Origin: Nostoc commune NIES-4072
GTDB taxonomy: Bacteria > Cyanobacteriota > Cyanobacteriia > Cyanobacteriales > Nostocaceae
Direction of reading: 5' to 3'
NCBI RefSeq assembly: GCF_003113895.1
Contig: NZ_BDUD01000001.1
Location: 3,650,191 to 3,689,138, forward strand
DNA: 38,948 nt
Translations under genes and position numbers: made by a program
Shown: positions 24,268-32,614 of the stretch, piece after piece
How the letters are laid out: the number at the start of each line of letters is the position of its first letter
Position numbering within the stretch: position 1 is the first letter of the stretch
Notes under the pieces: generated by a model
Seen by the model: the letters and a program-made list of their open reading frames with translations, nothing else
Database searches by the model: none
What the model was told of the DNA's origin: nothing

Positions 24268-25515
24268 ATGAACAACGCGATCGCTCAGACAACAGCATTA
24301 TTATCAACTTGCGCTTTACTACTAACAGGCTGTGGTGGTGGCGGTGGTTCTGTGACAAATTCTCCAGATAGTACTACAAATAACACTACAACTAACACCA
24401 CCCAGACTACCACTACATCAGGTGCTATTCCCATCGGTATTGCCTTAGCACAAACCAGCAACGTAGCATTACTTGGTCAAGAGGGATTCGTGGGAGCCAG
24501 AATTGCCGAGAAGTATTTCAATAGTAAAGGTGGTATTAATGGCACTCCGATTAAATTGGTAATCCAAGATACTAGCGGTGATGAAGCTGGAGCAATTAAC
24601 GCTTTTCAAACCTTAATTAACAAAGATAAAGTTGTCGGTATTGTTGGGCCTACTTTGTCACAGCAAGCTTTTAGTGCTGACCCCATCGCCGAACGTGCTA
24701 AAGTCCCAGTTATTGGCGCATCAAATACCGCAAACGGAATTCCAGAAATCGGTGATTATGTAGCTCGTGTATCTGCCCCCGTCTCTATAGTTGCTCCTAA
24801 TTCGCTGAAAGCTGCACTCAAGCAGAATCCTCAAATTAAAAAAGTGGCAGTTTTTTACGCCCAAAATGATGCATTTAATAAATCGGAAACGGAGATTTTT
24901 CAAAAAGCAGTAAAAGAACAAGGGCTAGAATTAGTAACAGTTCAAAAGTTCCAAACTACTGATACAGACTTTCAAGCCCAAGCTACCAATGCACTTAACT
25001 TAAAACCAGATTTAGTAATTATTTCAGGGCTAGCGGCTGATGGTGGTAACTTAGTGCGGCAACTGCGAGAACTGGGTTATAAAGGTATAATTATTGGTGG
25101 TAATGGTCTGAATACACCAAATGTTTTATCAGTGTGCAAAGCACTGTGCGATGGTGTGCTGATTGCTCAAGCTTACAGTCCTGAATATCCTGGTGAGATT
25201 AATAAGGTATTCCGCCAAACCTATATTGAGCAATATAAGAAAGAACCAGCCCAATTCACGGGTCAATCTTTTGCTGCGGTGCAGGTATATGTTGAAGCGC
25301 TTAAAGAGTTGGATAAAAAAACCAAAATCAGCACATTACCTCTTGATAAACTGCGGACAGAATTGAACAAGCAAATACTAGCTGGAAAATATGATACTCC
25401 TTTAGGTGAGATTGCTTTTACACCAGTTGGTGATGTAATTCAAAAAGAATTTTATGTTGCTCAAATTAAGATGGATAAAGATGGAAACACTGGAAAATTC
25501 GTATTTATAAAATAG
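24268..25515 (+). CDS. Branched-chain/neutral amino-acid ABC transporter binding lipoprotein
   Basis: A 415-residue periplasmic substrate-binding lipoprotein (type I periplasmic fold, LivJ/LivK/NatB class). A hydrophobic leader ends in the lipobox LLLTGC, with Cys22 as the lipidated residue. A Gly- then Thr/Asn-rich linker (residues about 23-55) follows, then the ligand domain: PIGIALAQTSNVALLGQEGF, INGTPIKLVIQDTSGDEAGA, VVGIVGPTLSQQAFSADPIA and a C-terminal GEIAFTPVGDVIQKEFYVAQ. The start codon lies over a HIP1 site (GCGATCGC at 24279). It is the first gene of the transporter operon, seven bases before the LivH-type permease. Confidence 0.88.
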   Translation: MNNAIAQTTALLSTCALLLTGCGGGGGSVTNSPDSTTNNTTTNTTQTTTTSGAIPIGIALAQTSNVALLGQEGFVGARIAEKYFNSKGGINGTPIKLVIQDTSGDEAGAINAFQTLINKDKVVGIVGPTLSQQAFSADPIAERAKVPVIGASNTANGIPEIGDYVARVSAPVSIVAPNSLKAALKQNPQIKKVAVFYAQNDAFNKSETEIFQKAVKEQGLELVTVQKFQTTDTDFQAQATNALNLKPDLVIISGLAADGGNLVRQLRELGYKGIIIGGNGLNTPNVLSVCKALCDGVLIAQAYSPEYPGEINKVFRQTYIEQYKKEPAQFTGQSFAAVQVYVEALKELDKKTKISTLPLDKLRTELNKQILAGKYDTPLGEIAFTPVGDVIQKEFYVAQIKMDKDGNTGKFVFIK

Positions 25516-25522
25516 TTGCAAC

Positions 25523-26473
25523 ATGGATATAACTCTATTTCTGCAACAATTTTTGAACGGATTATCTATCGGTAGTATCTATGCAATTTTTGCGTTGGGA
25601 TATACTTTAGTTTATTCCATTTTGGGCATTATTAATTTAGCTCATGGGGCGATTTTTACCTTAGGTGCATATTTTACTTATGCACTCATGGGTAGTAGCT
25701 TTGGATTTAACGGCTTGCTAGCGAATGCAACCTTGCCGATAAAATTACCATTTGCGATCGCCTTGATTTTAGGAAGTACCTTAGCAGGATTGGTAGGGGT
25801 AGTAATGGAACGGGTTGCTTTTCAACCTTTGCGCCGTCAAGGATCTGATCCCTTGCTAACTGTTGTTTCCAGCTTGGGGGTAGGAGTCGTAATTGTAAAT
25901 TTAATTCAGTATTTAGTAGGCGCAGAAAGTTACACATACCCCGCAAATACTTACGGTAATTTGCCACCTGCGATTAATTTTGGTACTCCAGATAATCCAA
26001 TTCCTATTCGCAGCGTTCAGGTGGTAATTTTTGCAGTATCAGTTGTAATTGTGGGAATTCTTACCTATTTTATCAATCGGACTAAATATGGTAAGGCAAT
26101 GCAAGCGATCGCAGAAGATCCAATTACAGCTAGTTTGTTAGGAATTAATAGCGATCGCTTTATCATCCTAACATTCTTCATCAGCAGTTTTTTAGCAGGA
26201 TTAGCAGGAACTTTAGTTGCTTCTAGTGTTAGTATTGCAGGGCCATATTTTGGCATTGCTTTTGGGTTGCGGGGTTTAGCGGTGATTGTCTTAGGTGGTT
26301 TAGGTAGTATTCCCGGTGCAGTGGTGGGAGGCTTAGTAATTGGATTAGTCGAGGCTTTTGTTCCTTCGGAATTCTCTGGATATAAAGACGCAGTAGCCTT
26401 TGGAATTTTGTTTATCATGCTATTAGTTAGACCCCAAGGTTTACTAGGGCGGCGGTTTATTCAAAAAGTTTGA
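25523..26473 (+). CDS. livH: ABC transporter permease, LivH type
   Basis: A 316-residue inner-membrane permease with about eight membrane segments. Family segments are the N-terminal LQQFLNGLSIGSIYAIFALGYTL and GIINLAHGAIFTLGAYF, and the coupling region KYGKAMQAIAEDPITASLLGI. The late loops GLRGLAVIVLGGLGSIPGAV and LIGLVEAF are typical of LivH/NatD. It follows the binding protein by seven bases. The next gene in the strand is a Uma2-type gene, so the partner LivM is displaced by about 660 bases. Confidence 0.9.
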   Translation: MDITLFLQQFLNGLSIGSIYAIFALGYTLVYSILGIINLAHGAIFTLGAYFTYALMGSSFGFNGLLANATLPIKLPFAIALILGSTLAGLVGVVMERVAFQPLRRQGSDPLLTVVSSLGVGVVIVNLIQYLVGAESYTYPANTYGNLPPAINFGTPDNPIPIRSVQVVIFAVSVVIVGILTYFINRTKYGKAMQAIAEDPITASLLGINSDRFIILTFFISSFLAGLAGTLVASSVSIAGPYFGIAFGLRGLAVIVLGGLGSIPGAVVGGLVIGLVEAFVPSEFSGYKDAVAFGILFIMLLVRPQGLLGRRFIQKV

Positions 26474-26482
26474 TGTAGCACT

Positions 26483-27085
26483 ATGAAAACATACACCAGA
26501 CAAAAACTAACTTTTGATCAATTTTTAGAACAGTGTCCAGAGGAAGGTTTATATGAACTTGTGGATGGGGAAATTGTAGAAGTGCGTGCAACTAGAAATC
26601 ATGATGATGTCGCTGATTTTATATTGTTTAGTTTTAATGATGAAATTAGGCGACTAAACTTAAATTATGTAGTAAAAAATACAGCAGTCTTTAAAACTAT
26701 AACTGCCAATGGAATAGAACAAGGGCGTAAGCCTAATGTAAGTGTAATAGATAAAGATACATGGCGTTCAAATCGTTCTGCCTACTCTGCACTTGAAGCA
26801 TCTATCCAGTTAGCTGTAGAGGTGACATCAACTAATTGGGAAGATGACTACATTGATAAATTGGATGAATATCAACGCTTAGGGATTACAGAATATTGGA
26901 TTGTAGATTATTTAGCAATTGGGCTAAGAGAGTATTTAGGAAATCCAAAAGTTCCGGCTGTATTTGTTTTTCTATTAAATGCTGAGGGAAAATATCAACG
27001 CACACTGTTTAGAGGTTCAGAACGGATTGTGTCACGAACTTTTCCTGAACTGGCGCTTACAGCAGACCAAATATTAACAGCTTAA
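26483..27085 (+). CDS. Uma2-family endonuclease-like protein with altered active site
   Basis: A 200-residue PD-(D/E)XK-fold protein of the Uma2 (DUF820) family, very numerous in cyanobacteria. The N-terminal YELVDGEIVEVRATRNHDDV and the core LAVEVTSTNWEDDYIDKLDEYQRLGITEYWIVDY are typical. The metal site normally reads P-D-V then E-V-x-S then K. Here Asp is replaced by Asn85 (GRKPNVSVI), while Glu113 and Lys126 remain, so nuclease activity is doubtful. It sits nine bases after livH and 49 bases before livM, in the same direction, inside the transport operon. Confidence 0.88.
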   Translation: MKTYTRQKLTFDQFLEQCPEEGLYELVDGEIVEVRATRNHDDVADFILFSFNDEIRRLNLNYVVKNTAVFKTITANGIEQGRKPNVSVIDKDTWRSNRSAYSALEASIQLAVEVTSTNWEDDYIDKLDEYQRLGITEYWIVDYLAIGLREYLGNPKVPAVFVFLLNAEGKYQRTLFRGSERIVSRTFPELALTADQILTA

Positions 27086-27134
27086 TAGGTTATAAAAGCG
27101 ATAGTTTAATTAAGCTTAATCATAATTTTTTAAA

Positions 27135-28091
27135 ATGGCTGATTTTTTCGCTACTTATGGTTCTCTAATTGTCTCTATGGTATTGGGGGCGCTAGTAGGG
27201 TTATCACTTTATTTACCGCTAATGACAGGACAATTGTCTTTAGCTAGTCCAGGATTTTATGCTTTAGGTGGGTATATTGCAGCAATTTTATCCACCAAAG
27301 TTTTTACATCTAGCAGTAGTTTGTTTCCCATTCCATTGTTGTTATTGGAGATGTTAATCGCTGGTGTAATTTGTGGTTTATTGGGTGTAATGGTAGGAAT
27401 TCCAGCGTTGAGATTGCGAGGAATTTATTTAGCGATCGCTACTATCGCTTTTGTGGAAGTTCTGCGCGTCATCTCCCTGAATTTAGATATTACTGGCGGT
27501 GCTGTGGGAATTTTTGGCATTCCTCAACCTTTCCAAACACCAATTGAATATTTATGGATTGCTTTGCCCTTACTATTAATTAGTATGGTGCTGTTTTATC
27601 GTTTAGAACGCATCCGTGTAGGAAGGGCTTTTCTTGCTATCCGCGAAGATGAATTAGCTGCGGGTGCAATGGGAATTAACCCCACTTATTACAAAGTTTT
27701 GGCGTTTACACTAGGGGCTATCCTTGCAGGGGTTGTAGGTGCAATTAGCGCCCACTTCCTTAATACCTGGAATGCTCGTCAAGGTACTTTTGATAGCAGT
27801 ATTATATATTTAACTTTTGTTTTGATTGGTGGTTCGAGAACTTTTTTAGGGCCAGTAGTAGGAGGTATGGTATTTACAGCCTTACCAGAGATTTTGCGAA
27901 GTCTTGCTGATACTGGTGGTTTACCTAATTGGCTAGGACAATTTTTGCGCGATGGGAGATTAATTATTTTTGGCTTTTTAATAATAATAGGTACAATCTT
28001 TTTTCCTCAAGGGCTAATTACTCCAGATATTTTTCAAAGACGGAAAATTATGGAAAAACGAACCGCCAAGGGCGCGAAGAGCGCGAAGTAA
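27135..28091 (+). CDS. livM: ABC transporter permease, LivM type
   Basis: A 318-residue inner-membrane permease with about eight to nine membrane segments. Family segments are LVGLSLYLPLMTGQLSLASPGF, GIPALRLRGIYLAIATIAFVE and the coupling loop RVGRAFLAIREDELAAGAMGI, then LTFVLIGGSRTFLGPVVGG. It partners the LivH permease. The last residues (EKRTAKGAKSAK) are encoded by a dispersed intergenic-type repeat (28059-28088) and so are probably a recently acquired tail; the natural end would be near PDIFQRRKI. Confidence 0.9.
   Translation: MADFFATYGSLIVSMVLGALVGLSLYLPLMTGQLSLASPGFYALGGYIAAILSTKVFTSSSSLFPIPLLLLEMLIAGVICGLLGVMVGIPALRLRGIYLAIATIAFVEVLRVISLNLDITGGAVGIFGIPQPFQTPIEYLWIALPLLLISMVLFYRLERIRVGRAFLAIREDELAAGAMGINPTYYKVLAFTLGAILAGVVGAISAHFLNTWNARQGTFDSSIIYLTFVLIGGSRTFLGPVVGGMVFTALPEILRSLADTGGLPNWLGQFLRDGRLIIFGFLIIIGTIFFPQGLITPDIFQRRKIMEKRTAKGAKSAK
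28059..28088. repeat. Dispersed AACCGCCAAG-type repeat forming the livM 3' end
   Basis: CGAACCGCCAAGGGCGCGAA followed by GAGCGCGAAG. The reverse complement of 35160-35190 reads CTCGAACCGCCAAGACGCCA then AGAGCGCCGAG, differing at only a few positions. The repeat supplies the last nine or so codons of livM up to its TAA. Confidence 0.75.
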
Positions 28092-28146
28092 GAAAAGTTT
28101 TAGAGAGTTATTGGGTAAGTTTTATATTCATATATGATATGCAAAA

Positions 28147-28938
28147 ATGTCACATAGTATTCTAGAAAAGAAGAGCAGTATTGTTTTAGAAGCAAGAGCA
28201 TTGACTCGCCGCTTTGGTGGTCTAGTGGCGGTAAATAATGTATCTTTTAGTGTAAAGAAACATGAGATTTTCGGACTGATTGGCCCTAATGGTGCTGGAA
28301 AAACAACACTGTTTAATTTGATTACTGCTTTTATTCCCCCTTCTGGTGGAAAATTAATTTATCAAGGTGCAGAAATTTCTCAACTGCGTCCTTATCAAAT
28401 TGCTGCTTTAGGTATCGCCCGTACCTTTCAAAATATCCGCTTGTTTGGGGAATTATCAGCGTTAGAAAATGTGATAATTGCTCGACATTTACACACTAAA
28501 AGTAATATGATTACAGGAGTTTTGGGATTACCACCAGCGCCTAATGAAGAACTTCAAACTAAGCAGAAAGCTTTAGATTTATTGGATTTGGTAGGATTAA
28601 GCGATCGCGCCCACGAAAAAGCCAAAAACTTCGCCTATGGCGATCAGCGTCGGCTAGAAATAGCCCGTGCTTTAGCATTACAACCGCAAGTTTTACTTCT
28701 CGATGAACCGGCGGCGGGGATGAACCCCAACGAAAAGCAACAATTGAGTGAATTTATCCGTAGTCTGCGAGAACAGTTTAATTTAACCATTGTGCTGATT
28801 GAACACCATGTACCATTGGTTATGGGTTTGTGCGATCGCATTGCCGTGTTAGATTTTGGGCAGTTGATTGCTTTGGGTAAACCAGCTGTAGTTAGAAACG
28901 ATCCGGCTGTAATTGAAGCTTATTTAGGAAATGATTGA
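28147..28938 (+). CDS. livG: ABC transporter ATP-binding protein, LivG type
   Basis: A 263-residue ATPase of the branched-chain amino-acid transporter class. Walker A is GPNGAGKTTLFNLI, the signature region is FAYGDQRRLEIARALALQ (the LivG-type variant of LSGGQ), Walker B is VLLLDEPAAGMNP, and the switch His is in VLIEHHVPLVM. It follows livM by 55 bases. Its usual neighbour livF is displaced by two Rpn genes on the other strand. Confidence 0.92.
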   Translation: MSHSILEKKSSIVLEARALTRRFGGLVAVNNVSFSVKKHEIFGLIGPNGAGKTTLFNLITAFIPPSGGKLIYQGAEISQLRPYQIAALGIARTFQNIRLFGELSALENVIIARHLHTKSNMITGVLGLPPAPNEELQTKQKALDLLDLVGLSDRAHEKAKNFAYGDQRRLEIARALALQPQVLLLDEPAAGMNPNEKQQLSEFIRSLREQFNLTIVLIEHHVPLVMGLCDRIAVLDFGQLIALGKPAVVRNDPAVIEAYLGND

Positions 28939-28953
28939 TAACTAACTTGAGAA

Positions 28954-29823
28954 TTACAAAATCTGTTGCAATTCCTCAATAGTATTTCCAGTGACAATAT
29001 TCCGTAAAATTGTCTTTAAACGCTCTAAATCCTGAATCTGGTTAATTTCTGGCATCAATTGTAAGGCGCGATCGCCAAATTTCAACTCTAAATTAATTTC
29101 AATCGCAGAAAGTATTCCTTGCAGTTCCCCGCGTGCTTCTCCGCGTGCTTCTCCGCGTGCTTCTCCTTCGCGTAAAATTTCTTGATACCAAGGTGATTCA
29201 CGTAATACGGTCATATCCCACCTCATGATTTCTTGAACGAGTGTATTCTCTAAAACAAACGTAGCAAAAAAAGCTAGAACTGTTTCCAGTTGGTTGAGTT
29301 GTTCATCAGCACGGAGAATTTGCAATGCTTCTCTAATAATAGATTCATTTTCACCACCTTTGAGAATGGGTACAAATGGCAGTAAGGATGGTAAGGGTTG
29401 TTGAAAAGCAATATTGACATCAATTTCCCACAGATTAATTACTCGATAATCTTGTATTGCCCGTAATCCGGCAATATTTGATGTAAAGCTTGTGGGTATT
29501 TCGTTGTTATCAGTTTTAAGAATGTTAATAAGAACGGGGTATGTTGGTAAGTTATATTTTTCTTCCGCAAGTGCAGTATAAGCACGCATCCGACGCGGCA
29601 TTTGGGATTTATAGCGTAATTGCAATTCGTTGAGAAGCAAAAATTCTCCATCCTGGGGACTACTGACACGGATTAAAACATCACTTTCCCGGCTAATCCA
29701 CTGAAATTCACTATTTAGGATTTCCCCAGCAACAATATCAGGAATTTGTGTTACCCATCTTGCCCAGTTATTGGGTGCGAGGCTGATTAATTTTTTGGTA
29801 CTGACATCAGCAGGCTTTGTCAT
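28954..29823 (-). CDS. Rpn-family recombination-promoting nuclease / putative transposase
   Basis: A 289-residue PD-(D/E)XK-fold protein of the Rpn (RpnA-like) family. Likely metal-site residues are Asp48 (ISRESDVLIRV) and Glu66-x-Gln68 (LLNELQLRYKSQMPRRM). The body ends with LPFVPILKGG and RWDMTVLRESPWYQEILREG. Residues about 219-230 are three GEAR units encoded by three exact 12-base repeats (29130-29165). The C-terminus (ALQLMPEINQIQDLERLKTI) resembles a DUF4351-type tail. It is antisense to the transporter operon and paralogous to the next gene; residues 48, 66 and 68 occupy the same positions in both. Confidence 0.88.
   Translation of the reverse strand: MTKPADVSTKKLISLAPNNWARWVTQIPDIVAGEILNSEFQWISRESDVLIRVSSPQDGEFLLLNELQLRYKSQMPRRMRAYTALAEEKYNLPTYPVLINILKTDNNEIPTSFTSNIAGLRAIQDYRVINLWEIDVNIAFQQPLPSLLPFVPILKGGENESIIREALQILRADEQLNQLETVLAFFATFVLENTLVQEIMRWDMTVLRESPWYQEILREGEARGEARGEARGELQGILSAIEINLELKFGDRALQLMPEINQIQDLERLKTILRNIVTGNTIEELQQIL
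29130..29165. repeat. Three exact 12-bp coding repeats (GEAR)
   Basis: CGCGTGCTTCTC occurs three times in tandem and encodes Gly-Glu-Ala-Arg repeats in the Rpn-family protein. This is a simple slippage-type array and may vary in copy number between strains. Confidence 0.92.
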
Positions 29824-29882
29824 TAAGGTATAGATGCACTCAATAAGTGAGATTTATGGTAACTTGAAATTTCCTATGGAAT

Positions 29883-30722
29883 TCATGTAGACAAAATTTC
29901 TACAAATTCGTCTAAAGAACTCACAGCGATCGCACTATCCATTAAATTTTCTAATTGTTCCACACTTTCGCTCTCAAGCCTTATTTCCACTTCATGAGGA
30001 ATTTCGCCAAAGCGTTGTTCCAATACCCGGATTAACTGCCGTCGCGCACCCTGCTGAATACCTCTTTGCTCAATTTCTTGATACCAAGGCGATTCTCGCA
30101 ATACTGCCATATCCCACCTCATGATTTGTTGCATTAAAGGCGTCTCCAACACAAAGCTAGCAAAAAATGCCAGCAATGATTCTAACTCGTTCAACTGTGC
30201 ATCTGCTCGTAGTGCCTTTAATGCGCGTTGCACAACTGATACTTCTCCCCCTCCTTGCAGGATTGGCACAAAGGGTAACAACGATGGTAGTGATTGCTCA
30301 AATACTATTTCAGCATCGATTTCCCACAAATTAATCACGCGATAATCTTGGATAGCACGTAATCCCAAAAATTCCTGCTCGTAACTATTGACAATAGTTA
30401 AGGTAGATGGAGGCGGTAAAATGTTGATTAGTACTGGGTAAGTTGGCAATCGGTAGCGTTCTTGTGCTAAGGCAGCATAGGCTCTCATCCGTAGAGGCAT
30501 CTGTGCCGTGTAACGCAACTGTAGTTCATTAAGTACTAGAAAATCTCCGTGACTGGCACTGTATGCTTTCACCAACACATCTGTTTCGCGGCTAATCCAG
30601 TGAAACTCAGAGCCAATAATTTCTTTCGCCACGACTTCAGGACGCTGAGTCACCCACTTTACCCATGCATCGGGAGCTAAATTAATTAATCGTTTGCTAC
30701 CAATATCTGCTACTTTTGCCAC
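29883..30722 (-). CDS. Rpn-family recombination-promoting nuclease / putative transposase
   Basis: A 279-residue paralogue of the preceding Rpn gene, 59 bases upstream of it on the same strand. Likely metal-site residues Asp48 (ISRETDVLVKA), Glu66 and Gln68 (LVLNELQLRYTAQMPLRM) are conserved. The C-terminus (RRQLIRVLEQRFGEIPHEVE, VEQLENLMDSAIAVSSLDEF) is a DUF4351-type domain, and the GEAR repeats are absent. The two genes probably arose by duplication after one copy entered between livG and livF. Because they are antisense, readthrough from livG toward livF must cross 1.8 kb. Confidence 0.88.
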   Translation of the reverse strand: MAKVADIGSKRLINLAPDAWVKWVTQRPEVVAKEIIGSEFHWISRETDVLVKAYSASHGDFLVLNELQLRYTAQMPLRMRAYAALAQERYRLPTYPVLINILPPPSTLTIVNSYEQEFLGLRAIQDYRVINLWEIDAEIVFEQSLPSLLPFVPILQGGGEVSVVQRALKALRADAQLNELESLLAFFASFVLETPLMQQIMRWDMAVLRESPWYQEIEQRGIQQGARRQLIRVLEQRFGEIPHEVEIRLESESVEQLENLMDSAIAVSSLDEFVEILST

Positions 30723-30882
30723 AGGACGCTTGATATATTTATCAGTAATTAATGGTACATCATAAAGATTGCGGTATTATGACGTTGGTTTGAAGTTGCA
30801 GCAATGTCTACGCAGCGTTTTAAGAAATGTATGATTGATGTATCTTAGATTTTGAATCAATATTTCTGGATGTAAGCCGCCG

Positions 30883-31614
30883 ATGAAAGCCGATAGTAAG
30901 CCAAACTATACAATTTTAGAAGTTCAAGAACTTGATGTAAATTATGGCGGTATTCAAGCTCTGAAAAAGATTAATTTAATTATTCAAAAAGGCGAGGTAG
31001 TTACTCTTATTGGTGCTAATGGGGCTGGTAAAACTACCACACTCCGCGCTATATCTAAAGTAGTTAATCCTAAGAGTGGCGTAATTATTTATAATGGACA
31101 TAATATTAATCGCCGCCAAACTCACGAAGTTGTCCAACTTGGTATCGCCCATTGTCCAGAAGGACGCAGAGTATTAGCGCGGCAAACAGTATTTGATAAT
31201 TTACTTTTGGGTGCTTATATTCGCTCCAATCAAGCTGAGGTAAAAGTAGATATTCAACGCCAATTTGAGCTATTTCCGCGTTTGTCACAAAGACGCAATC
31301 AACTAGCAGGAACCCTCAGTGGTGGCGAACAACAAATGTTAGCGATCGCTCGTGCTGTCATGAGTAAACCACAATTATTACTTTTAGACGAGCCTAGCTT
31401 AGGTTTAGCACCTGCGATCGTCCGGGAAATCTTCTCTATTATTGAAAATCTCCGGGCTACCGGAGTGACTATTCTTTTAGTTGAACAAAACGCGAATTTG
31501 GCATTACAAATTGCCGATCGCGGTTATGTTTTAGAAGCTGGTTCTATTACCTTAACGGGTGCAGCATCAGAATTAATTAGTGATGAGCGAGTTAAAAAGG
31601 CTTATTTAGGATAA
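30883..31614 (+). CDS. livF: ABC transporter ATP-binding protein, LivF type
   Basis: A 243-residue ATPase, second of the pair with LivG. Walker A is GANGAGKTTTLRAI, the signature is LSGGEQQMLAIARAVMSK, Walker B is LLLLDEPSLGLAP and the switch segment is LLVEQNANLAL. The segment AHCPEGRRVLARQTVFDNLL is typical of LivF. It lies 1.94 kb from livG, on the same strand, beyond the Rpn genes; it probably needs its own promoter in the 160-base gap upstream. Confidence 0.92.
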   Translation: MKADSKPNYTILEVQELDVNYGGIQALKKINLIIQKGEVVTLIGANGAGKTTTLRAISKVVNPKSGVIIYNGHNINRRQTHEVVQLGIAHCPEGRRVLARQTVFDNLLLGAYIRSNQAEVKVDIQRQFELFPRLSQRRNQLAGTLSGGEQQMLAIARAVMSKPQLLLLDEPSLGLAPAIVREIFSIIENLRATGVTILLVEQNANLALQIADRGYVLEAGSITLTGAASELISDERVKKAYLG

Positions 31615-31647
31615 TTTATTAAATTAAAACTTGGGAGGTATAAGCAC

Positions 31648-32211
31648 ATGGTAAAATCAGCAACTAAACCCCTAACCTTAGAAGAGTTTTTGAAACTACC
31701 AGAAACAAAGCCTAGCTTAGAATACATTAATGGTCAAATTATTCAAAAGCCAATGCCTCAAGGAAAACATAGCAAATTACAGGGTGAACTAGTCAGTAAT
31801 ATCAATTCTGTTGTCAAGCCTCAAAAAATTGCCCTTGCTTTCCCAGAATTGAGGTGTACTTTTGGCGGACGCTCAATTGTCCCTGATGTAGCTGTATTTG
31901 CTTGGGAACGGATTCCCTTAGATGAACGTGGAGAGGTGGCAAATGTTTTTCACACGTATCCAGACTGGACAATTGAGATTCTTTCACCAGATCAAAGCCA
32001 AACTAAAGTAACTGGGAATATTCTACATTGTTTAAAACATGGTAGTCGTTTAGGTTGGTTAATTGATCCAGGTGATCGCTCTGTTTTAGTCTATCCACCA
32101 AAGCAGCAACCAGAACTTTTACAAGAAGAACAAGAACTATTACCAGTTCCAGATTTAGTTAGCGGCTTTCAATTAACTGTAGGGCAATTATTTGGATGGC
32201 TTAAGTTATAA
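31648..32211 (+). CDS. Uma2-family endonuclease-like protein
   Basis: A 187-residue PD-(D/E)XK-fold protein. The metal-site pattern is complete: Asp80 in GGRSIVPDVAVFAW, Glu110 in DWTIEILSPDQS and Lys120 (SQTKV). The N-terminus (TLEEFLKLPETKPSLEYINGQIIQKPMPQG) and the C-terminal DPGDRSVLVYPP are typical. It starts 33 bases after livF with a GGGAGG ribosome site before the ATG, so it may be cotranscribed. Its relative inside the operon (26483-27085) lacks the Asp. Confidence 0.9.
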   Translation: MVKSATKPLTLEEFLKLPETKPSLEYINGQIIQKPMPQGKHSKLQGELVSNINSVVKPQKIALAFPELRCTFGGRSIVPDVAVFAWERIPLDERGEVANVFHTYPDWTIEILSPDQSQTKVTGNILHCLKHGSRLGWLIDPGDRSVLVYPPKQQPELLQEEQELLPVPDLVSGFQLTVGQLFGWLKL

Positions 32212-32281
32212 ACAGTTGTATCAATCATATCTTGCTTTGGGAATACTAAAGGTAGTAATTTACCAAAGTTAGAGCGAGATA

Positions 32282-32458
32282 ATGGATTTCGTGAATTTAA
32301 GAAAAACAGGTGATAGTTGGGAATTTGCAACTGAAGCTGATTTAGAAGATTTTGTCTGGGCGAATTTAAAAGAGCTTTTCGGGTTAATTCCGCTAAAGCG
32401 ATTTCAGCAGATTACTATAGTTGATATTGCTTTAGACACTTGGCTAAAAAGGCTTTAA
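32282..32458 (+). pseudogene. N-terminal fragment of a NucS/DUF91-like nuclease gene
   Basis: A 58-codon frame beginning MDFVNLRKTGDSWEF and containing SEADLEDF-like ATEADLEDFVWANLKELFGL. This resembles the start of cyanobacterial proteins with a NucS-like (DUF91) endonuclease domain, which are several times longer. The resemblance ends after about residue 40 and a stop follows. The catalytic part is missing. The rest of the spacer to 32614 holds nothing recognised. Confidence 0.5.
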
Positions 32459-32614
32459 GAAAAGGTACATTGACAGCATTTATAAGTTTTTTAAATCATT
32501 AGTATTATTAAATATTATTACGATTTTTGTCATATATTAATATTTGCAGCCCTCCTTGCAGATATCTATATATTTGTTTAGCGGCGAATTCTATTCACCG
32601 GAATAATTAAACCC
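32459..32614. other. Spacer before the phosphatase gene
   Basis: Together with 32212-32281 it makes up the noncoding part of a 403-base gap. It is AT-rich, with GCGGCGAATTCTATTCACCG just before the phosphatase start. No gene was seen. Confidence 0.4.
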
